64,000 nt of DNA. It comes from Rhizophagus clarus (taxonomy: Eukaryota; Glomeromycota; Glomeromycetes; Glomerales; Glomeraceae). Location: NCBI GenBank assembly GCA_015698045.1, contig BLAL01000338.1, positions 1,178,001 to 1,242,000 of the forward strand, given 5' to 3'. Positions within the stretch are counted from its first letter, which is position 1, and every line of letters starts with the position of its first letter. The notes under the pieces are model-generated. The model did not search any database. It was not told where the DNA came from and saw nothing but the letters and a program-made list of their open reading frames with translations. The position numbers were made by a program, and so were the translations under genes. Positions 8,858 to 17,145 of this stretch are shown here, one piece after another.

Positions 8858-11589
8858 TTTTTTTTTTTAAAAAAAAAAAAGAATAAGTAATGTCCTTTTT
8901 ATAGAAAATTTTTGTTTTAAAGAATTTACTTGACATAACGGAATAAATATCCGCGGTAGAAAGTTGAGTGCACGATTACGAACTAGCTTGTGTTACTAAG
9001 AAAAAAAAAAAAAAAATACAAGGGAATATTTTTCTTTTGTAATTCACGAAAAAAATAGTAATATTCATGTTTTTCTGAAAAGATTTTACAATGAATTATT
9101 TTATTATTGTTTGTAATACCAAAAGAAAAAGGCCCCATGATACTTTTCGTGTTACAAAATGATTTTGTGACACATGTAATTGTTATTTTGCCTAAATAAC
9201 GAAAATGATCCGACTGCATCTGACGTTTTATGAGTTTTGAATTTTTGATTTTCCTGCAGCGAAACGTTAAAAAGAAAATCTTCTTTAACGCCAAATGTTT
9301 TAATTATGGGTAAAATTACAATTAAAATTCTGGTTTTTTATTTCTTATCACTTATCAAAATATCAATTATTATCTTTTATCATAATACCCGTGGGTAATA
9401 AAATTGGGGTTGCGCAAAATTACCGGTTATAGAATTTTTAGCACAGGTAATTAATTTTATTAATGGCTATACATATCACGTGATGCTTTTGTATTGTACA
9501 GCCCTGTGGCAATGCTATTGTTAAAAAAGCTTCGTTCTCTCCGTCAAATTTACAAAGCCGATTGATTAAGCTTCTACGCTAGTTTTCTATACCGCATTTG
9601 TAAATATACTGTATATGAAACAATAACGTATGTAAAAATAAATTAATTCGATAATCCTTAATTAAGTCATTATTGCGTTGTACCGTGTTATGCATTGTTT
9701 ACAATAACATTTGTATAATGAATTTTAGAAATAGGTGAATATAAATAATTATTAGCATGGAAAATTAATGAAATGAGAGTAGACATGCCAAATGTTGAGT
9801 AATATTAAAGATTCTGGGAGTGTCGTGTGGAAAGGTTTTAAAGGTTTCAGGATTTTTGTCTTTTTGATAAGCCCACAAATTTCTTTGTCACATGATTCAT
9901 AATAAGCGAACCTGCGGATTAACGTATATTATTCCTGTACGTATTAGAAAAAAAAGTCCCCATGTCCATTCCACTTTATCAATTATCTGATAATTACATA
10001 ATACGTTCTTGTAATTATCAGGAAAAAAAAAAAATTTTTTTTTTTAATAAAACACTAAAGTAGTTAAGGTTATGAATTATTATTACAAATTCAATTGATC
10101 TTTAAGTTTCTATGATACGAAAACTTTTGAATTAATTCCGATGAAATCGCGGATTATCATTTTACTTTTTTGTACATATTTAAATAAAAAAAAGTCACTT
10201 TCTTACAATAACATTTTTTTTGTAATCTAACTAATAAAAATTTATTGATGGATTTATTTTCTTAACAAAAAAATACCTGCTAAAACATTAAAGGTTTAAG
10301 ATTCCCGTTTTTGTAAGATAATAAGATTAATTTATATTTATTTAATTTATCAAGTTTCGTTACTAATGTTTCGTTCCGGAACCGGAAAATAGAGTGATCG
10401 ACACGTTTTTTGTTTTACCGTTTTGTTCATAAAACTCGTGACCATCCACTTTCCGAATCCGGATACAAATAACCTTTGTACTTATAAATGAAGATTTATA
10501 ACGTTAATACAAATTTCTTTGTGAATATTTTGCATAACAAAGATGAAAAGTTATGAATTAGATCCGGATTGCCAAGATAACTTTGTTTTTCTTTCTGTTA
10601 CATATTTAAGTAAAAGGTCTTATGATCATTCACTTTCTAAATCCGGATACAATAACCGGTAACACTTTCGCAATCTTTTATCGCTATCAAAAGATTATAA
10701 AATTATTCATTTTTGTGATATTCAAATTAATTCTTTTTAAGTCTATACTCAATTTAAGTTTCTCTTTTTGGAATGTTCTTATCAAAAATATCTGCCAAGA
10801 CAACACGCGATTTTAATAGCATTATTTCATCGCTTAGCTTCTTGGTTTACCAAATTATCTCTTGATATGATTATATTATATGTTAGGTGAATATATGAAA
10901 TTTATTTGTTAGTATTTTACAATTAGAAAATTGTACATGTATTACATGTATTGCGTTATACCATAATTTGCGTATTATGTTTTCAATAGAGTTCCATTTA
11001 TGCAGATCCTAAATTAATTACAGAAGCAACGCTTTAATTAGAATTATCGTTCAGTCTCAGAGACTGACATTTTTATTTATATCAATAACGCATGATTATA
11101 TAGAATTGAAGTTATATAAAATCATTGGTTTAATATGTGAAATTAAAAAAAAAAAAATAGATGCAATGGAATTCTTTATTTTATTGAATGTATAAGCCTA
11201 TATCGGTCACAAGGCCTTCATTGATTGGCGAAAATAAGCCACTACGTAGCCTATTTTCGTCCAATCATTTAGTTCTTAGCTACTCCCCGTTCAAAAAATT
11301 TTTTTTAAAAAAAATTATGAATTTTTTTTGTACAGTTAAGTTAATTTTAAAAAGGAAGATGAAAATTTGGAATTTATGTAGAAATACGAGTATGGCTGAT
11401 GTAATAAAAAAAAAAAAAAAATTCTATTTTTAAATGAATAAAAAAAAATTTTTAATTATAAAAGAAAACGATTTTTTTTTTCGGTTATCTCGTTCGTTCA
11501 TGTTAATTTCGAAATATGAGAAAGTTTCATCTTTTAAAAATCTATTTGTAAAAATGAATTGGTGAACGTGAGAGAATAATATCAATGTC
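8788..11589. other. Long spacer without recognised gene
   Basis: No ATG-initiated coding sequence convinces. Near 8983-9294 there is a 103-codon minus-strand frame with no recognised domain. A diverged direct repeat (ACTTTC-AATCCGGATACAA) is at 10440-10474 and 10624-10657. Traces of a decayed HMG box may lie at 11430-11589, just past the truncated copy. Confidence 0.45.
8894..8903 (-). promoter_or_regulatory. TATA box upstream of HMG copy 5
   Basis: TATAAAAAGG on the minus strand, 107 bp from the ATG at 8787; identical to the element before copy 3 and the truncated copy. Confidence 0.5.
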
Positions 11590-11748
11590 TTATTTTTTGT
11601 TTCGTTTGGCACGCCTAATGGCTTTTGAGCTGTTAATTAGCTCGTCGATTGGCTTGTTAAGTTTATAATTTGAACTTTTAACAATTTCATCGTGATTAAG
11701 GTTATTGTCTTTGTTGTCGTTAGTATCGTTGTTATCGTTGGTATCCAT
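11590..11748 (-). pseudogene. Truncated HMG gene: pre-box module only (52 aa)
   Basis: The ATG is at 11748-11746 and a TAA at 11592-11590. The 52 residues begin with an Asn/Asp-rich start (MDTNDNNDTNDNKDNN), then the complete module found before the box in the other copies: HDEIVKSSNYKLN, IDELINSSKAIRRAKRNKK. The stop falls where the box (PRPQNAF) should begin. Downstream sequence contains CACGTTCACCAATTCATTT, reminiscent of the helix-1 coding sequence CACGTCCACAAAATGCATTT of copies such as the one at 12753-13583, but with stops. A TATAAAAAGG box remains at 11889-11898. Either a decayed gene or a short protein made of the module alone; the sequence cannot decide. Confidence 0.75.
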
Positions 11749-12752
11749 TTTTGATTGTATTTTCTTTAAAATGTTTAAAAGTATATTTTCTGAAAAAGGA
11801 CTGTTAACACAAAGATAATATTTTATTATTATTAATTATTATTATTATTTTTTTTTTTTAGCGAAAGAAGGGAGGGATAAGCGAGATGCCTTTTTATATT
11901 GAAAGAAATTGTACAACAGTATTACAATAAGAACTTCTAGAATGTCAGATTATGCTAATTGGGTTTAAACTCATAATTATTTGCATAATTTTTCTAAACA
12001 GATGTTCTTAGAAACTTCCAATTTGTAATAACGGATTAGATCATCCATTGGAAGCTTAGTTTAGAAATATTGCGCATCTATGTACATAATTACGTAGATA
12101 CATCAGATTTTTGACGCAGCAAAAAAGAAAAAAAAATGTACGCTATTGTACGTTAACATTAATTTCTCAATTCAAAGTTTAATGTTTTCAGTTGATCTCT
12201 ATTTGACAAGTTTCTTGATTCAAATTTTTGTATGTTAATTATGACAATTATGACAGTTACGTCAATTAACGTATTCATTCGTTTTCAAGATATGCTATAC
12301 TATCTGTAAATATATTTTTTGTGTTTGAAACATGATAATCTATTCTTAATGATAAATCTATCTATGTTTAGAATAGAGAATGATCATTCAGGTAGTATTC
12401 AGGTCAGGTTCTCAGGTCAGGTTATCAAATTCATGACCCAATCTTTCTAAAACATGTCAAAAGGAATTTACGCATACATTTTACATATTAACACAAGATC
12501 ATTGTTATAATTAATTTTAAAAAAAGGAATATATAATTTTTTTATTTGATTCAAAAATAAAAAATATGCCAAATGTAAAATATAATAAAAAATATTAAAA
12601 ATATAGAAAATAAAAATGATTATAAAATTATAATCTTCTAAACTGAAATATTGTCTATACAATTTAATGCTGCATATAATGTCGAATATATACATTCTTA
12701 CCTTTTTTTTAAAAAAAAAGCAACCAAAATATAATAATATTTTTAAATAATG
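11749..12752. other. Spacer between truncated copy and HMG copy at 12753
   Basis: Holds the TATA-like box of the truncated copy, an ATT-rich stretch at 11820-11850 and otherwise AT-rich sequence with no gene recognised. Confidence 0.5.
11889..11898 (-). promoter_or_regulatory. TATA box upstream of the truncated HMG copy
   Basis: TATAAAAAGG on the minus strand, 141 bp from the ATG at 11748, identical to the boxes of copies 3 and 5. Its survival suggests the truncated copy may still be transcribed. Confidence 0.5.
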
Positions 12753-13583
12753 TCAATAGGATGGTATTTTAATATCTGGTGGTTCCATTTTTATTACAAC
12801 ATCCTGATAATTTAAACTTTCGAATGATTTATGTTCGAACGGTGGTTTGTGATCGAATGATGTAGGTTCGAACGGTGGTTTGTGATCGAATGATTTATAT
12901 TCGAACGGAGGTTTGGGTTCGAAGGATTTATGTTCGAACGGTGGTTTGGGTTCGAAGGATTTAATGTGTTCGACCGGTTTGGGCTCAAGGAATTTTGGTT
13001 CGGTCGATTTAGGTTCGGAGGGTTTAGATTCAACCGATTTGGGATCGAACAATTTGAATTTGAGTTTGGATTCGGAATCTGATGTTTTGGATCTCGATGA
13101 TTTTGGTGATTTGGGTTTTGATTTTGATGATGATAATTTAGATATTGATCGTCTTGATTTTGATCTATCTGGACAATATTTATAATTTTTATACTTTTCA
13201 ACGTGTATTTTTTCTGACACTCTTGCTAGGGCTTCAAATAATTCTCTGATTTGTCTTGGCTCTTTATTCCACTCTTGCGCAATTTTTTTTGAAAGATCTT
13301 TAGATTTTTGATTCTTTCCTTCAAGTGTGCTTCTCAATTCAATGCACTTGTTTCTACGATAAATAATAAATGCATTTTGTGGACGTGGAATTTTTTTTAT
13401 TCCTTTTTTTCTATTTCTTTCTGCCAGTCGAGTGTTCTCAGAATTATTTAAAAGTTCATTAATATCGAGATTAAATACATAATTAGATTCGGATATAATA
13501 TCTTCATCACTCCTGGCTTTAGAATCTACGTCAAACGTCACAAAACACTGTCCTTCCTGAGGGAGAAAATATTTTTGCATCAT
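12753..13583 (-). CDS. HMG-box protein (MATA_HMG type), copy 6, with 11-residue tail repeats
   Basis: Intronless, 276 aa. The pre-box module is at about 26-62 (SDEDIISESNYVFN, LLNNSENTRLAERNRKKG). The HMG box is about 66-138: PRPQNAFIIYRRNK, EWNKEPRQIRELF, RVSEKIHVEKYKNYKYCP. A Ser/Lys-rich basic stretch (140-175) follows and could be a nuclear localisation signal. It is followed by degenerate EPK units and four tandem copies of an 11-residue repeat (SFEPKPPFEHK-like, about 209-252). The C-terminus holds IKMEPPD, matching the SUMOylation consensus psi-K-x-E; use of that site is not shown. A TATA-like box lies about 95 bp upstream. Confidence 0.92.
   Translation of the reverse strand: MMQKYFLPQEGQCFVTFDVDSKARSDEDIISESNYVFNLDINELLNNSENTRLAERNRKKGIKKIPRPQNAFIIYRRNKCIELRSTLEGKNQKSKDLSKKIAQEWNKEPRQIRELFEALARVSEKIHVEKYKNYKYCPDRSKSRRSISKLSSSKSKPKSPKSSRSKTSDSESKLKFKLFDPKSVESKPSEPKSTEPKFLEPKPVEHIKSFEPKPPFEHKSFEPKPPFEYKSFDHKPPFEPTSFDHKPPFEHKSFESLNYQDVVIKMEPPDIKIPSY
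12828..12959 (-). repeat. 33-bp coding minisatellite in HMG copy 6
   Basis: Four in-frame 33-bp units encode SFEPKPPFEHK, SFEPKPPFEYK, SFDHKPPFEPT and SFDHKPPFEHK. Confidence 0.85.
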
Positions 13584-13678
13584 TTTACAAGAAATAAAAT
13601 TTAATTTTTTTTTGAAAAAAAAAAAAGAAAAAATTTAAAGGAATTTTTATTCTTTACTTTTTTTATGAAATCTCGACT

Positions 13679-13688
13679 CTTTTTTATA
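13679..13688 (-). promoter_or_regulatory. TATA-like box upstream of HMG copy 6
   Basis: TATAAAAAAG on the minus strand, about 96 bp from the ATG at 13583. Confidence 0.4.
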
Positions 13689-15105
13689 CAGAAAGAATCT
13701 TTGATAAAAAATAATAAAGAATCATTGATAAAAAGGTAAAAATGCTTTTGTAATTCTTTTTAGTGATTCAAATTAACTTTTTTGTTACCCAATTAACTTT
13801 TTTAAGATAAACAATATCAAATTTGTAATATCAATATTACGATTTATGTCAAATAATTTCCTTTTTACATGTTGTGGACCTTTCTTAATAAAGGAAAAAT
13901 CGCAAATTATACTCCGATAATAAGATAATGACAAAGACAAAAAAATCAGGTATTATAATGGTTATGGTAATTTTATTAGAAATCAATTATGATAAAATTG
14001 TTATTGTCCTCAGATTTTGGAAAATCTTTGCCGTAGTACCTACCTATTTGCGATTGTTACACGATTACGTGTGAAAATTCTTTTATTCTTTTTTTACTGC
14101 GTGAGTTTTAAAAAATTCTTTTGTTTTATTTTTTTTTTTTTCCTTATTGCGTGAATAATTTTTATTAATAAAAATACGTTTTTAACAATAAGCAGATTAT
14201 ACTTTATATCAACTATTCCGCGCATATTTTAAAAAGAATTCCGATGAATTCTTCCTTACCACGCGAAATTTAATTATGCGAATTAATGTTAATGAGAATA
14301 TGTTCTCTTTTTTTTTTTGCTTTTGTTCATTGATGACGATCGTAAATACTATTTAGGTTATTATCAACATTTTTGGGAAAATTAAAGCATTTGGCGTATT
14401 ACACAAATTACGTATTGCCGTTTAAACGAGTTATTACTACGCAATCCGCAGATTCGGAATCGTTTTTGGAATCATAACCGATTGCTAAGCAAAATTAAAT
14501 TTAAATAAATATAAGAACTTTAAAAAAAAAAATAAATTGGTTCAAATTGGTCCAAAAAATTCAAAAAAAAAAAAAAAATAATATAATATAAAATAAAATT
14601 TCTTTTCTTTTTCTCTCATTTAATATTTTCGTCAATTTTATTATTATGTCGTTATTATATAAGTTATTTATTTGACGAGGTAGTAATTTTTGATTTGGAT
14701 AACAATTCGAGGTTCGTGCAAAAAGACTCAAATAAACATCTGAATGTTGGCGGCTTTGTAGTAATCTAAGCATGAAAGAAAACAGTATGTTTCCGAAACC
14801 ACGTACATTGATCGGTCTTATACCTATCACTATCAGTAACAGACTAACAGAACCACCGCTAACATTAATACAGGTTAATATCTCGATTTATTTACCATTT
14901 AACTCTTAACATTAGAAAAAATTCATTTTCATTGTTTTTTTGTTAAATAATTTTTTATTTAAATATAAAAAAAAATATGAAATTGATAATAATATAATTG
15001 TTAAGAAATAAATAAAAAAAAATAAATAAGAATTTCCGTTAATTCCGTTAATTCCGTTAAGAAAAAAAATGATCGATATATATATGTAAAAAAGGTTTCG
15101 AAAAT

Positions 15106-15205
15106 GTTCGATATATATAAATATTCGATATATATATGTATAAATGTTCGATATATATATGTATAAATGTTCGATATATATATGTATAAATGTTCGATAT
15201 ATATT
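15106..15205. repeat. 23-bp AT-rich minisatellite
   Basis: TTCGATATATATATG starts recur at 15106, 15124, 15147, 15170 and 15193, giving a 23-bp period over the last four. Each unit contains a self-complementary TATATATATA core. Confidence 0.85.
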
Positions 15206-15526
15206 GAAAAAGGCTTCATTCTTTGGGTATATTTAATAATAATAATGTTTTTTTTTCTTTTTACTATTTTGCATCTTAGTATATATATTACACATAAAAG
15301 TATTATTTAAAAGTTTTTGCACAAGTGTCATCACAAGCGCGCATATCTTTTGTCCTTTGCTCATACTTAAATGTATAATATATATACTAAATTATATAAT
15401 AAGGATAGCGATTATGATAAGGGAAGTAATATATAAATAAGAGAGGTGATTATACGATTATAAAGGAAAACGATACCCACTAATAAGAAAAAATAATTCA
15501 ATATCACAGAAAGACGACAAACTCTT

Positions 15527-15570
15527 TCTTATACTTTCTGTAGCGCTCCAGCGCTACAGAAACTATGAGA
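15527..15570. terminator. Near-perfect hairpin downstream of HMG copy 7
   Basis: TTTCTGTAGCGCT, a CC loop, then AGCGCTACAGAAA: a 13-bp perfect stem that extends outward with two mismatches to about 21 bp. It lies about 80 bp past the stop of the gene ending at 15652. It could be an RNA 3'-end structure or a protein-binding palindrome; the terminator label is tentative. Confidence 0.35.
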
Positions 15571-15613
15571 AGGAGATTGTTGTATTTTTGTGGTAATTTA
15601 TTATTTCTACTTA

Positions 15614-15687
15614 TTAAAGGGACGGTGCCGATGTTGTCGTAGTGATCTCACTTAAAGGGACGTGCCGTTGCCGGCGTCGTGATCACA
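15614..15687. repeat. 38-bp tandem duplication across the stop codon of HMG copy 7
   Basis: Two similar units, 15614-15650 and 15652-15687, both begin TTAAAGGGACG. The second contains the TAA and last codons of the gene, so the gene end has been duplicated outside the frame. Confidence 0.8.
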
Positions 15688-17145
15688 TTGATTCGGAAAA
15701 AGTGTTGCGCTGTTAATCGAGAATGGATAGTAACTGCCGTATTCAAAAGGATTATACATCGTGGATTCCATATCTGTCGTCACTGCTGTTAGTGGAGTAT
15801 TAGATGTTAGTGCTGCATCATTTTCAGCATAAAGTTCAAAATCTATTAGTGCTTCCGTGTTCGTTGTAGTGGGGATGAGTGAAGGTGGGTATGCTGTTAA
15901 CATATCAGCATTAAATAAAAATTCGTTGATACTTTCGGGTGTAATACCGCATGTTGAACGGTCGATCGTTGGGGTTATCGCTGTTGTTATCGCTGTTGGG
16001 GTTATCTCTGAAAGATGCGGATACATCACGGTATCAGTCGGCAATAAATCTCCTGAGCTCATTATCAGATGTTGGTTCGATGATGCTAAGGTTGGAAGAT
16101 AATCCTGAAAAGTTGAATGAATAAGTGATGCCGGGGTTGAAAGATACTGATCTAAAAGTTCACCCTGGAAAGTTAAAGGTGTAGATGATGTGGGGGTTGA
16201 GAGATACTGATTCGAGAGTTCACCTTGGAAAGTTAAAGGTGAATGTTGAATGGATGATGCCGGGGTTGAGGGATACTGATCTAAAAGTTCACCCTGGAAA
16301 GTTAAAGGTGTGGATGATGCGGGGGTTGGGAGATACTGATCCGAGAGTTCACCTTGGAAAGTTAAAGGTGAATGTTGAATGGATGATGCCGGGGTTGAGA
16401 GATACTGATCTAAAAGTTCACCCTGGAAAGTTAAAGGTGTGGATGATGCGGGGGTTGGGAGATACTGATCCGAGAGTTCACCTTGGAAAGTTAAAGGTGA
16501 ATGTTGAATGGATGATGCCGGGGTTGGAAGATACTCATTAATTGGGGAAGAAGGTAGTACAGCGAGTTGAGGCAAATTTTGATTCAATGTCATTTCTTCA
16601 GCAGGAAAAATGGGTGATATATTTTCAACGTTTTCTTTAGTTTTACTTTGGCGGTTCTTGGATTTTTTGTACATTTTAGAAATCTTTTGTTTCGGTTTGA
16701 ACTTATAATTCCCATATTTCTTTTGATGATTTTCTAAAGCCAACATAGAAAGTGCGACAAAATATTCCGAAACTTCTTTACTTTCATTTCTCCATCTTTT
16801 GCCTATTTCTATTGAGGCGTCACATGATAACATTCCTTTAAATTCTGGAGTTTTGTCCCTACGGTAAATAATCCAAGCGTTTTGCGGGCGTGGAATTACT
16901 TTCGTTCCTTTTTTCCTATTTCTATCCGCGAGTCGAGACGTTGTTGAGTCATTAGTAAGAATCTTAATAGGATGATTTAAAGTTTTCCTAACACTTGAAG
17001 TATATACAAGTTCTTTGTAAGTTTTTGAATTGCCGTCAAATTGTATAGTCTCATTAAATGACGGAAGAGAAGTTGATGTCAAGTTAGAGTCATTATTATT
17101 GACGGAACTTCTGAAAACGGAGCATGTTCCTTGTTCTTTTGCCAT
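15652..17145 (-). CDS. HMG-box protein (MATA_HMG type), copy 7, longest, with large tail repeats
   Basis: Intronless, 497 aa. The pre-box region is diverged (about 45-80: ELVYTSSVRKTLNHPIKIL, TSRLADRNRKKG). The HMG box is about 84-151: PRPQNAWIIYRRDK, RWRNESKEVSEYF, MLALENHQKKYGNYKFKP. The Met before the helix-2 Trp in most copies is Arg here. A basic stretch follows the box. Residues about 202-358 are alternating 23- and 20-residue modules, for example DQYLPTPASSTPLTFQGELL, forming a 43-residue (129-bp) higher-order repeat. A Thr/Ile/Ala-rich tail ends in GNGTSL. A weak TATA-like sequence lies about 310 bp upstream, farther than for other copies. Predicted nuclear DNA-binding protein with an expanded tail. 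Confidence 0.92.
   Translation of the reverse strand: MAKEQGTCSVFRSSVNNNDSNLTSTSLPSFNETIQFDGNSKTYKELVYTSSVRKTLNHPIKILTNDSTTSRLADRNRKKGTKVIPRPQNAWIIYRRDKTPEFKGMLSCDASIEIGKRWRNESKEVSEYFVALSMLALENHQKKYGNYKFKPKQKISKMYKKSKNRQSKTKENVENISPIFPAEEMTLNQNLPQLAVLPSSPINEYLPTPASSIQHSPLTFQGELSDQYLPTPASSTPLTFQGELLDQYLSTPASSIQHSPLTFQGELSDQYLPTPASSTPLTFQGELLDQYPSTPASSIQHSPLTFQGELSNQYLSTPTSSTPLTFQGELLDQYLSTPASLIHSTFQDYLPTLASSNQHLIMSSGDLLPTDTVMYPHLSEITPTAITTAITPTIDRSTCGITPESINEFLFNADMLTAYPPSLIPTTTNTEALIDFELYAENDAALTSNTPLTAVTTDMESTMYNPFEYGSYYPFSINSATLFPNQCDHDAGNGTSL
16130..16535 (-). repeat. 129-bp higher-order coding minisatellite in HMG copy 7
   Basis: The marker GTGAATGTTGAATGGATGAT recurs at about 16239, 16368 and 16497, exactly 129 bp apart. 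Units differ by only a few bases, so the expansion is recent. All units keep the frame. Confidence 0.9.

Larger units (their letters stand above)
13584..15651. other. Spacer with AT minisatellite, perfect hairpin and 38-bp duplication
   Basis: No supported gene. A 90-codon minus-strand frame at 14561-14830 lacks an ATG. The right part contains AATTCCGTT x3 (15031-15059), a 23-bp AT-rich minisatellite, a strong hairpin and a duplicated gene end, each listed separately. Confidence 0.5.

Noticed and set aside
12812..13201. 129-codon Asn/His-rich minus-strand ORF
   Set aside because: Shadow frame of the 33-bp and EPK repeats of HMG copy 6.
14561..14830. 90-codon minus-strand ORF
   Set aside because: It begins with GTG, not ATG, shows no known motif and ends in a Phe run from homopolymer DNA.
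16185..16541. 118-codon plus-strand repeat ORF
   Set aside because: Antisense shadow of the 129-bp repeat in HMG copy 7.
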